NCBI GenBank assembly: GCA_009785885.1
Contig: WQUE01000138.1
Span: 1 to 5,349, forward strand
DNA length: 5,349 nucleotides
Source: Actinomycetes bacterium
GTDB taxonomy: Bacteria; Actinomycetota; Actinomycetes; Propionibacteriales; Propionibacteriaceae
Reading direction: 5' to 3'
A program made the position numbers and the translations under genes. A model generated the notes under the pieces. The model worked only from the letters and a program-made list of their open reading frames with translations, ran no database searches and was not told the DNA's origin. Below are positions 1 through 5,349 of this stretch, in pieces (position 1 is the stretch's first letter; each line of letters begins with the position of its first letter).

Positions 1-1
1 C

Positions 2-451
2 CTGTTCGCCGGGGACAGCCTCAAGGTGTACGGCGGCATGGGCGCCGGCCAGGACCGCGCCGGGACGAACCCCGACATGACCCCGAACGGCGCCTGGTCG
101 TTGAAGGCGGGCCTGTTCGCCGAGACGTCCATGCCGCCTTTCATGGAGGACTTCACGTACTACCCGGGGTCGAGCGCCTGTGCGCCCGAGTCGGACGTGG
201 CGATGGTCACCGGCAATGGCACCCGCACCGTGCTGGGCCTGTGGTGCCACGGTGTGGGGACGTTCCAGGCGGCCATCCACGACGTCGTGCCGCCCGCCGG
301 CGGATACGAGTACCACTACGTGATCAGCCCGCTGTACGACGAGATCTACAACCGGTACGGCCTCATCGTGATCAATTTCGGCGGCCCGAACAACCCGCCG
401 AGCGGCGCCAGCGCGACGAACTCCGGCTCGCTCGCCGTCGTCCAGCCCCGC
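2..451 (+). other. Unclassified N-terminal region of the surface protein (residues 1-150)
   Basis: This stretch precedes the first DUF11-like module and I do not recognise its family. It is rich in Gly, Tyr, Phe and Pro, with segments such as LKVYGGMGAGQD, FMEDFTYYPGSSAC, LGLWCHGVGTF and YEYHYVISPLYDEIYNRYG. It holds two cysteines (residues 61 and 82), which could pair. It does not show the repeat pattern of the later domains. In modular surface proteins a non-repetitive region ahead of the repeats is often the ligand-binding head, so this is the best candidate for a functional tip, but that is inference from position only. Its true start lies upstream. Confidence 0.5.
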
Positions 452-3400
452 CTGCGGCTCATCAAGGAGGTCTGCGCGAAGGGCACTGGCTGTGATCCGA
501 ACTCGGTGACCGGCGACGACGCGCCCGTCCCCGATGGCATCGACAACACGACCGGCCAGTGGGTGGACGCCGCCACGATCCCGTCGGGGGCGACGCAGAT
601 CCAGTGGCGGATGACGGTGGTCAACACCGGCGATGTCGCCCTGGAGAACCCGCACATCGCCGACGACGTGTCGCTCACGGACCCGGCGCGGACGTCCGAC
701 GGGGCGGCCGTGGGGACGAGCGACTGCGCCGGGAAGGGCTTCGGCGTTCCGGCGTTGGCCGTCGGCGCCTCGGCGCACACGACCTGCACGACGCGGCTGA
801 ACGGCCCGCTCACCGGCGGCCTGGTGAACGACGCGAACGCGAACGCGTTCCTGCCCAACACCCTGGTGCTGCACCCGGCGACCCCGTTCACCACGGAGGT
901 CACGGTGCCGCTGATGGACGCGAACGGCGTGCCGCTGTCCGCGCGCCTCGTGGGCAACGCGGGCGAGGTCGGCATGGTGCCGTCGAACGCGGACGCCGCG
1001 ATGGTCGACATGGCCGGCGTGTCGCTGGAGAAGTGGGTGTGCCTGGCCGGGACGGGCTGCACGGTGCCGGCCGACGCCGACTTCACCTCGCTGGGGACGC
1101 CGCCCGCCGGTTGGGGCAAGCAGACGACGGTGACGAACGGGACGTCCGCGCAGTGGCTGATCGTGGCGCAGAACACCGGCAGCGTTCCGCTGTCGAACCT
1201 GGCGCTGACCAGGGAGGACTTGCTGGCCGGCGGGCCGGGCCACGGGGCGTCGACATGCACGCCCACGCTCGCGCCATCCCGGACGAGCCTCCAACCGGGC
1301 GAGTACGCCCACTGGACCTGCCGGACGGACGGCATCACGGCCATCGCCGCGTTCGACTCCGGGAACACCGTGGTGAATACCGCGGCCGCCCGGGCCGAGT
1401 GGACCCCGGAGCCCGGCCAGCCGGCGATGCCGACGACGGTCGTGTCGGAGGAGGCGTCGGCGCAGGTGCGCTCGTACGCGTTCGCGGTCGGCGACCGTGT
1501 GTGGGAGGACCTGTTCGGCGACGGCCTCCAGGGCGCCGGCGAGCCGGGCGTCGCGGGGGTGACCGTCCACCTGTTGGACTCGGGCGGTCACGTGGTGGGC
1601 ACCACGACCACGGACACGGCGGGCTACTACTGGTTCGATGACCTGCCCGCGGGGACCTACGAGGTCACCTTCGTCGCCCCGCCGGGCAACGGGTTCACGC
1701 ACGTGCGGACCGGGAGTGATCCCACGGTCGACTCCGACGCCGACCAGGCCGGCGGGCGTTCGGGCACCTTCACGCTGGCCGTGGGCGCACCCCATGTGGT
1801 GCCCGCCGCGAGCGCGCCCGCCGAGTACGCATCCCATCTGGTCGCCGAGTTCGTCGACCCGACGGTGGACGCCGGGCTGGTGACCCCCACCCCGGACATC
1901 TCGATCATCAAGTACGACACGCTGAACGGCGACGACTCCGTGTCCGGACGCCACAACGCACCCGACCAGAAGGTGCTGATCGCGCACGTGATGACGCCCA
2001 TCGCGTTCACGATCACGAACACCGGGGACGAACCGCTCACCGACGTCCGCCTCTGGGACGTGCCCGCGGCCGGTTCCGCTGCCTTGACCGGTCTGCGGTG
2101 CGACTTCCCAGACGGCACATCCGGGACACCCGGCACCGACGGGGTGGTTCCATGGGCGGGTCCGTTCGCGATCGGGGACGCGATCACCTGCACGGCCACC
2201 CTGCCCGGGTTGGACGTCGGCGCGGAGCACACGGACGTCGCCCACGTCACCGGCATCGGGCGGACGTCCCGCACGCCCACACCGGAGCGCACCGACGACT
2301 GGAACGCCGTCGCCCCGGCGCTCGCCCTGGGCGACCGCGTGTGGCAGGACCTGAACGGCGACGGCCTCCAGACCCCGGGCGAGCATGGTGTCATCGGCTT
2401 GACCGTCCACCTGCTGGACGCCGCTGACCGCGTGGTGGACACCACGACCACCGACGCGGCCGGCTACTACTGGTTCGACAACCTCGTCGCGGGGGACTAC
2501 CGGGTCGCGTTCGTCCCCCCCACCGGATCGTTGCTCACTAGGGCCCTTGTGGGCACCGACCGGGCCGTCGACTCGGACGCGGACGAGACGACGGGCCGCA
2601 CCGGGATCGTCACGCTCACCCCCGGCGGGCCGGGCATGGTCCCGGTCGCCTCCGCTCCGGCCGATTACGCATCGCGCCTAGCCGCGACCTGGATCAACCC
2701 CACGGTGGACGCCGGGTTGATCACCCCCGAGCCCGATGTGTCGATTGTGAAGTTCGACACGCTGAACGGCGACGACATCGTGACGGGCCGGTACAACGCC
2801 CCCGACGAGCAGGTGCTCCTCGCCGGCGCGACGACGCCCATCGCGTTCACGATCGCCAACGCGGGCGACGAGGCCCTCACCGACGTCCGCATCTGGGACG
2901 TGCCCGCGGCCGGTTCCGCCGCGCTCACCCACCTGACCTGCGCGTTCCCCGACGGGACGTCCGCCGGGCCCGGCGCCGGCGGTGTGGTGACGTGGAACGG
3001 CCCGTTCGCGATCGGGGACGAGATCACCTGCACGGGCACCCTGCCCGGGCTCGCGGTCGGCGCCCACCACACGGACGTCGCCCATGTCACCGGCATCGGC
3101 GAGCGGTCCCGGACCGCCACCCCCGAACGCACCGACGACTGGAATGCCGTCGCCCCGGCGCTTGCCCTCGGCGACCGCGTGTGGGAGGACCTGAACGGCG
3201 ACGGACTCCAGACCCCGGGCGAGCCCGGCATTCCCGCGGTGATGGTCAACCTGCTCGACGCCGCCGGGGAGGTCGTGGGGACGACCGTCACCGACGCCGC
3301 CGGTTACTACTGGTTCGACGAGTTGGCGGCCGGGGCCTACTCCGTCGCGTTCGTCGCCCCGCCCGGCAACGGCTTCACCCAGGCCCGCACCGGCACCGAC

Positions 3401-5349
3401 CGCGCCATCGACTCAGACGCCGACGAGATCACGGGCCGTTCCGGGGTCGTCACACTCACGCCGGGCGGTCCGGGCATGGTCCCGGCCGTCGACGCGCCGC
3501 CCGACTACGCATCGCACCTTGCCGCGACCTGGATCGACCCGACGGTCGACGCCGGCCTGGTCAGCCCGGAACCGAACGTGTCGATCGTCAAGTACGACAC
3601 GCTGAACGGCGACGACCTGATCACGGGACGGTTCAACGCGCCCGACCGGAAGGTGCTGGTCGCCGGCGTGCCGACGCCGGTCGCGTTCACGATCGTCAAC
3701 GATGGCGACGAGCCGCTCACCGACGTCCGCATCTGGGACGTTCCCGCGGCCGGCTCCTCGGCGCTCACCGGTCTGACCTGCGACTTCCCCGACGGGACGT
3801 CCGCCGGGCCCGGCGCCGGCGGGGTGGTGACGTGGGCGGGCCCGTTCGCGATCGGGGACGAGATCGCCTGCACGGGTGCGGTGCCCGGGCTGGACATCGG
3901 CGCCGAGCACACGGACGTCGCCCACGTCACGGGGATCGGGCGCACCTCCCGCACCCCGACCCCGGAGCGCACCGACGACTGGAACGCCGTCTCCCCGGCG
4001 CTCGCCGTCGGCGACCGCGTGTGGGACGACCTGAACGGCGACGGCCTGCAGACCGCCGGCGAACCGGGCGTGCCGGACGTGACCGTCCACCTACTGGACG
4101 CCGATGATCGCGTGGTGGACACTACGATCACCGACGCGGCCGGCTACTACTGGTTCGACAATCTCGCCGCCGGGGACTACCAGGTGGACTTCGTTCTGCC
4201 CGCCGGGCACCTGTGGACGACGGCGCTGGCCGGCACCGACCGGGCCGTCGACTCCGACGCCGACGAGCTGACCGGCCGGAGTGCGCCGGTGACGCTGACG
4301 CCCGGCGGCCCGAGCATGGTCCCGGCGGCGGACGCCCCGGCCGACTACGCGTCGCACCTTGCCGCGACCTGGATCGACCCGACGGTGGACGCCGGGATGG
4401 TGCCTGAGCCGCCGCCGCCCGACCCGCGGGTGTCCCTCACGAAGTGGGTGTGCCAGGCGGGCACCGGTTGCGCGGTCCCGGCCGCGACGGACGCCGAGAC
4501 GCTGGCCGCGGACGGCTGGGTGAAGGCGACGACCGTGGCGTACGACGGCCCCGCCACGTGGTTGATCGTCGTGACCAACGCCGGGGATGTGCCGCTGATC
4601 GACGTGACGCTGTCCGACGTCCTCAGCGGTGGCGGCCACGGCGCGACCACGCCCGAGTGTGCGGACGAGGCCCTGGTCGCGTCCCGGCTGGACGTGGACG
4701 CGTCGGCGCTGATCACCTGCACAACCGACGCGATCACCAACACCGCCCTGATCGGGTCGGGGCACGCGGTCGTGAACACCGCCCTGGTCACCGGCACCGC
4801 GGCAACCGACGCCGGCACGCCGTTGCCGAACCCGGACGGGCCGGGCCTCTGGACCGTCGCCTCGCACCCGGATGCCGCCGAGGTGAACACCCACGAACCG
4901 CCGCCCGTCCACCCGCAGATCACCTTGTCGAAGTGGGTATGCCAGGCGGGCACGGGCTGCAGCGTCCCCGCCGACGGCACCGGCCTCGCCGCTGCCGGCT
5001 GGGTGAAGGCGACGACGGTTCCCTACGACAGCCCCGCGACGTGGTTGATCGTCGCGACCAACGACGGGGACGTGCCGCTGATCGACGTGACGTTGTCCGA
5101 CGCGATCACCGGCGGCGGCCATGGGGCCACCACTGCGCAGTGCGCGGACGGCGCGGTGATCGACACGTTCCTGGAGGCCGGTGCGTCCACGATGATCACG
5201 TGCACGACGGATGCGATCACCAACACGTCGCTGATCGGGTCGGGCACGGCGGTCGTGAACACGGCGTCCGTGACCGGCACCCCGGCGGACGACACCGGTG
5301 CGCCGCGGCCCAACCCGGACGGCTCGGGCGACCCCTGGACGGTCGCCTC
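2..5349 (+). CDS. Giant modular surface protein (SdrD_B / DUF11-like repeats), internal fragment, open at both ends
   Basis: One frame, with codons starting at position 2, stays open across the whole window (1782 complete codons) and ends mid-codon; start and stop lie outside. Nearly every third codon base is G or C, and the frame encodes recognisable domains throughout, so I trust it over the other open frames. Order: unclassified N-terminal region, two four-cysteine DUF11-like modules, four SdrD_B-like domains alternating with three DUF11/DUF7507-like domains, and two more four-cysteine modules. Proteins of this build are usually exported and attached to the Gram-positive wall, serving as adhesins or structural stalks; this role is inferred. 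Lysine is scarce, aspartate and threonine abundant, and all 24 cysteines fall in even numbers per module, which fits an extracellular protein. No signal peptide, membrane segment, sorting motif or enzyme domain is visible. The ligand is unknown. Confidence 0.95.
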   Translation, partial: MFAGDSLKVYGGMGAGQDRAGTNPDMTPNGAWSLKAGLFAETSMPPFMEDFTYYPGSSACAPESDVAMVTGNGTRTVLGLWCHGVGTFQAAIHDVVPPAGGYEYHYVISPLYDEIYNRYGLIVINFGGPNNPPSGASATNSGSLAVVQPRLRLIKEVCAKGTGCDPNSVTGDDAPVPDGIDNTTGQWVDAATIPSGATQIQWRMTVVNTGDVALENPHIADDVSLTDPARTSDGAAVGTSDCAGKGFGVPALAVGASAHTTCTTRLNGPLTGGLVNDANANAFLPNTLVLHPATPFTTEVTVPLMDANGVPLSARLVGNAGEVGMVPSNADAAMVDMAGVSLEKWVCLAGTGCTVPADADFTSLGTPPAGWGKQTTVTNGTSAQWLIVAQNTGSVPLSNLALTREDLLAGGPGHGASTCTPTLAPSRTSLQPGEYAHWTCRTDGITAIAAFDSGNTVVNTAAARAEWTPEPGQPAMPTTVVSEEASAQVRSYAFAVGDRVWEDLFGDGLQGAGEPGVAGVTVHLLDSGGHVVGTTTTDTAGYYWFDDLPAGTYEVTFVAPPGNGFTHVRTGSDPTVDSDADQAGGRSGTFTLAVGAPHVVPAASAPAEYASHLVAEFVDPTVDAGLVTPTPDISIIKYDTLNGDDSVSGRHNAPDQKVLIAHVMTPIAFTITNTGDEPLTDVRLWDVPAAGSAALTGLRCDFPDGTSGTPGTDGVVPWAGPFAIGDAITCTATLPGLDVGAEHTDVAHVTGIGRTSRTPTPERTDDWNAVAPALALGDRVWQDLNGDGLQTPGEHGVIGLTVHLLDAADRVVDTTTTDAAGYYWFDNLVAGDYRVAFVPPTGSLLTRALVGTDRAVDSDADETTGRTGIVTLTPGGPGMVPVASAPADYASRLAATWINPTVDAGLITPEPDVSIVKFDTLNGDDIVTGRYNAPDEQVLLAGATTPIAFTIANAGDEALTDVRIWDVPAAGSAALTHLTCAFPDGTSAGPGAGGVVTWNGPFAIGDEITCTGTLPGLAVGAHHTDVAHVTGIGERSRTATPERTDDWNAVAPALALGDRVWEDLNGDGLQTPGEPGIPAVMVNLLDAAGEVVGTTVTDAAGYYWFDELAAGAYSVAFVAPPGNGFTQARTGTDRAIDSDADEITGRSGVVTLTPGGPGMVPAVDAPPDYASHLAATWIDPTVDAGLVSPEPNVSIVKYDTLNGDDLITGRFNAPDRKVLVAGVPTPVAFTIVNDGDEPLTDVRIWDVPAAGSSALTGLTCDFPDGTSAGPGAGGVVTWAGPFAIGDEIACTGAVPGLDIGAEHTDVAHVTGIGRTSRTPTPERTDDWNAVSPALAVGDRVWDDLNGDGLQTAGEPGVPDVTVHLLDADDRVVDTTITDAAGYYWFDNLAAGDYQVDFVLPAGHLWTTALAGTDRAVDSDADELTGRSAPVTLTPGGPSMVPAADAPADYASHLAATWIDPTVDAGMVPEPPPPDPRVSLTKWVCQAGTGCAVPAATDAETLAADGWVKATTVAYDGPATWLIVVTNAGDVPLIDVTLSDVLSGGGHGATTPECADEALVASRLDVDASALITCTTDAITNTALIGSGHAVVNTALVTGTAATDAGTPLPNPDGPGLWTVASHPDAAEVNTHEPPPVHPQITLSKWVCQAGTGCSVPADGTGLAAAGWVKATTVPYDSPATWLIVATNDGDVPLIDVTLSDAITGGGHGATTAQCADGAVIDTFLEAGASTMITCTTDAITNTSLIGSGTAVVNTASVTGTPADDTGAPRPNPDGSGDPWTVA
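452..1009 (+). other. Four-cysteine DUF11-like module, copy 1 (residues 151-336), divergent
   Basis: The module opens with LRLIKEVCAKGTGC, matching the K-x-V-C-x2-GTGC opening of three later modules. The typical DUF11 strand VVNTGDVALENPHIAD follows, then a second cysteine pair (GTSDC and HTTCTT). DUF11-type domains are extracellular beta-sandwich repeats in bacterial surface proteins. This copy is the most divergent: at 186 residues it is longer than copies 2 and 3, has Val where the others have Trp before VC, and carries an extra tail (about residues 280-336) lacking the usual VVNTA end. The tail could be a separate small domain. Confidence 0.6.
1010..1486 (+). other. Four-cysteine DUF11-like module, copy 2 (residues 337-495)
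   Basis: It begins VSLEKWVCLAGTGCTVP, continues with the DUF11-like strand WLIVAQNTGSVPLSNLALT, and has its second cysteine pair at STCTPTL and WTCRTDGIT. It ends with VVNTAAA and a linker rich in Pro, Thr and Glu, running into the first SdrD_B domain. The spacing of K-W-V-C, the GTGC, the TC-x-TD-x-IT and the VVNTA matches the two modules near the window's 3' end, so this is the same family. The four cysteines probably form two disulfides; pairing is not determined by the sequence. Confidence 0.65.
1487..1882 (+). other. SdrD_B-like domain 1 (residues 496-627)
   Basis: It starts VGDRVWEDLFGDGLQ, followed by GEPGVAGVTVHLLD, the GYYWF strand at residues 541-545, DSDAD at 577-581, and the closing DPTVDAGLV. 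This is the SdrD B-like (SD-repeat) pattern, a beta-sandwich that in staphylococcal Sdr proteins binds calcium and stiffens the stalk. The acidic loop here reads D-L-F-G-D-G: Phe505 replaces the Asn found in the other three copies. The stretch between DSDAD and the closing motif is longer than I expect for a typical SdrD_B domain and contains AEYASHL. It has no cysteine. Confidence 0.88.
1883..2326 (+). other. DUF11/DUF7507-like spacer domain 1 (residues 628-775)
   Basis: It begins ISIIKYDTLNGDD, has the DUF11 signature FTITNTGDEPLTDVRLWD, then CDFPDGT, WAGPFAIGDAITCTATL and the terminal strand HTDVAHVTG, and ends with ERTDDWNAVAPALA, which leads straight into the next SdrD_B domain. Its two cysteines (LRC and ITC) sit where a single disulfide is plausible. 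The order NTG, CxF, ITCTAT, VTG resembles the DUF7507/DUF11 group of actinobacterial surface proteins. The assignment is by motif recall, not a profile search. Confidence 0.75.
2327..2722 (+). other. SdrD_B-like domain 2 (residues 776-907)
   Basis: It has the complete calcium-type loop D-L-N-G-D-G-L-Q-x3-E at residues 783-794, GYYWF, GTDRAVDSDADE and closing NPTVDAGL. It differs from its neighbours in GEHG (the others have GEPG) and in TGSLLTRALVG in place of the PPGNGFT segment of domains 1 and 3. Over residues 804-861 it matches domain 4 at 47 of 58 positions (hand count), its closest relative in the array. Confidence 0.88.
2723..3166 (+). other. DUF11/DUF7507-like spacer domain 2 (residues 908-1055)
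   Basis: It starts VSIVKFDTLNGDD, with FTIANAGDEALTDVRIWD, CAFPDGT, WNGPFAIGDEITCTGTL and HTDVAHVTG. Private differences from spacers 1 and 3 are CAF for CDF, WNG for WAG, LAVGAHH for LD(V/I)GAEH, and GIGERSRTAT for GIGRTSRTPT. Yet its centre (SAGPGAGGVVTW) is shared with spacer 3 and not with spacer 1, a mosaic pattern. Two cysteines. Confidence 0.75.
3167..3562 (+). other. SdrD_B-like domain 3 (residues 1056-1187)
   Basis: It carries the full D-L-N-G-D-G-L-Q loop (1063-1070), GEPGIPAVMVNLLD, GYYWF, APPGNGFTQARTG and IDSDADE, closing with WIDPTVDAGL. The APPGNGFT segment and VVG before the Thr run are shared with domain 1. Over residues 1084-1141 it matches domain 1 at 42, domain 2 at 41 and domain 4 at 40 of 58 positions, so it is about equally distant from all three. 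Confidence 0.88.
3563..4006 (+). other. DUF11/DUF7507-like spacer domain 3 (residues 1188-1335)
   Basis: It starts VSIVKYDTLNGDD, with FTIVNDGDEPLTDVRIWD, CDFPDGT, WAGPFAIGDEIACTGAV and LDIGAEHTDVAHVTG. Its N-terminal and C-terminal thirds resemble spacer 1 (CDF, LTGL, GIGRTSRTPTPERT), while the centre matches spacer 2 almost base for base. The last spacer of the array, it leads into the fourth SdrD_B domain. Two cysteines. Confidence 0.75.
4007..4402 (+). other. SdrD_B-like domain 4, last of the array (residues 1336-1467)
   Basis: It carries the loop D-L-N-G-D-G-L-Q (1343-1350), GEPGVPDVTVHLLD, GYYWFDN, GTDRAVDSDADE and WIDPTVDAG, then MVPE. The repeat stops here: a proline-rich linker (PEPPPPDP, about 4403-4429) replaces the DUF11-like spacer that followed the first three copies. 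A 33-base stretch at 4129-4161 is identical to 2449-2481 in domain 2, supporting a close origin of domains 2 and 4. Confidence 0.88.
4430..4918 (+). other. Four-cysteine DUF11-like module, copy 3 (residues 1477-1639)
   Basis: It begins VSLTKWVCQAGTGCAVP after the proline-rich linker. It continues GWVKATT, ATWLIVVTNAGDVPLIDVT, a second cysteine pair at PEC and ITCTTDAIT, and VVNTALVTG, and ends with a linker containing NPDGPG, WTVAS and NTHEPPP. The layout is that of copy 2 near residue 344. Length to the equivalent point in the next copy is 489 bp (163 residues). NTG/NAG-x-VPL followed by D-V-T-L-S-D is typical of DUF11-type beta-sandwiches. Confidence 0.7.
4919..5349 (+). other. Four-cysteine DUF11-like module, copy 4, cut by the window edge (residues 1640-1782)
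   Basis: It begins ITLSKWVCQAGTGCSVP and repeats copy 3 almost motif for motif: GWVKATT, ATWLIVATNDGDVPLIDVT, QC, ITCTTDAIT, LIGSG, VVNTASVTG, NPDGSG and WTVAS. It is two residues shorter near the start and one longer before WTVAS. The sequence ends at the point where copy 3 runs into its linker, so the domain core is probably complete and only the linker is missing. More copies may follow downstream. Confidence 0.7.

Larger units (their letters stand above)
1487..4402 (+). repeat. Tandem 840-bp (280-aa) repeat array, 3 full units plus a partial fourth
   Basis: The motif G-D-R-V-W and everything after it recurs at 1487, 2327, 3167 and 4007, an exact step of 840 bp. Each full unit is 132 residues of SdrD_B-like domain plus 148 residues of DUF11/DUF7507-like domain; the fourth unit stops after its SdrD_B part. 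No net insertion or deletion separates the copies. Three 60-base rows compared by hand differ at 12 of 60 (2341 vs 3181), 11 of 60 (2041 vs 2881) and 4 of 60 (2281 vs 3961) positions, so the copies are old enough to have diverged, but unevenly. Because the repeats are direct and in frame, recombination between them would change unit number without breaking the gene. Confidence 0.95.
4430..5349 (+). repeat. Direct repeat of about 489 bp (copies 3 and 4 of the four-cysteine module)
   Basis: The codons for KWVC stand at 4442 and 4931, 489 bp apart; those for the closing WTV at 4850 and 5336, 486 bp apart. The DNA is alike as well as the protein; for example, the 21 bases at 4589-4609 recur unchanged in the second copy. 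This is a separate, younger-looking tandem duplication from the 840-bp array and is related only at the domain-family level to the modules at 452 and 1010. Confidence 0.85.

Noticed and set aside
346..1368. 340-codon minus-strand open frame
   Set aside because: It overlaps a + strand frame with clear domain content, and its product is low-complexity with no recognised motif. It is explained by high GC.
559..1641. 360-codon + strand open frame, shifted one base from the main frame
   Set aside because: Arg/Gly/Ala-rich translation typical of an off-frame reading of GC-rich DNA; the main frame over the same bases shows conserved DUF11-like and SdrD_B motifs.
2992..4107. 371-codon + strand open frame rich in Arg and His
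   Set aside because: Its internal repetition follows the 840-bp unit of the real frame and the product is low-complexity; it is a shadow.
1657..4131. Long minus-strand open frames (1657-2451, 2665-3291, 3505-4131) encoding similar Ser/Thr/Pro-rich proteins
   Set aside because: Their 5' ends at 2451, 3291 and 4131 lie exactly 840 bp apart, so they are the antisense image of the repeat. GC-rich third positions on the + strand suppress stops in the complementary frame, and the products have no recognisable domain.
1487..4402. The 840-bp direct repeats as a mobile element, CRISPR array or integron-like structure
   Set aside because: The repeats are coding, in frame and contiguous without spacers or terminal inverted repeats, and no transposase or integrase is present.
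4091..5122. 343-codon minus-strand open frame
   Set aside because: Its product is dominated by Gly, Arg, Val and Asp as expected from out-of-frame high-GC DNA, and it crosses domain boundaries of the sense protein without any structure of its own.
2..5349. Internal translation starts, promoters or terminators within the window
   Set aside because: The main frame is unbroken, internal ATG codons fall inside domain cores (for example the MVP segments), and I saw no convincing ribosome binding site, promoter or hairpin followed by a T run.

Overview
The whole window lies inside one very large protein-coding gene on the + strand. Reading codons from position 2, there is no stop from base 2 to base 5349 (1782 complete codons plus two bases), and neither the start codon nor the stop codon is in the window. 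Third codon positions are almost all G or C, and the DNA looks roughly 70% GC by eye. With the domain types present, this suggests a high-GC actinobacterium (Actinomycetota); I cannot name the genus. I found no RNA gene, mobile element, CRISPR array, intergenic gap, promoter or terminator.

The protein looks like a modular secreted or wall-anchored surface protein (adhesin or stalk type) built from beta-sandwich modules. Layout by residue of the visible part: an unclassified N-terminal region (1-150); two four-cysteine DUF11-like modules (151-336 and 337-495); a tandem array (496-1467) in which four SdrD_B-like domains alternate with three DUF11/DUF7507-like domains; a short proline-rich linker; then two further four-cysteine modules (1477-1639 and 1640 to the window edge). 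The array repeats with an exact period of 840 bp (280 aa) and no net length change between copies. The visible protein has 24 cysteines, an even number in every module containing them and none in the SdrD_B domains, as expected for a disulfide-bonded exported protein. The signal peptide and any sorting signal (such as LPXTG) would lie outside the window.

The parts probably work together as a long, calcium-stiffened rod. The SdrD_B domains carry an EF-hand-like D-x-N-x-D-G loop, the DUF11-like domains act as spacers, and the N-terminal part is the best candidate for a ligand-binding head. I see no multi-gene system here. The points worth following up are the repeat architecture and its mosaic history, the recurrent four-cysteine module, and the unclassified N-terminal region.
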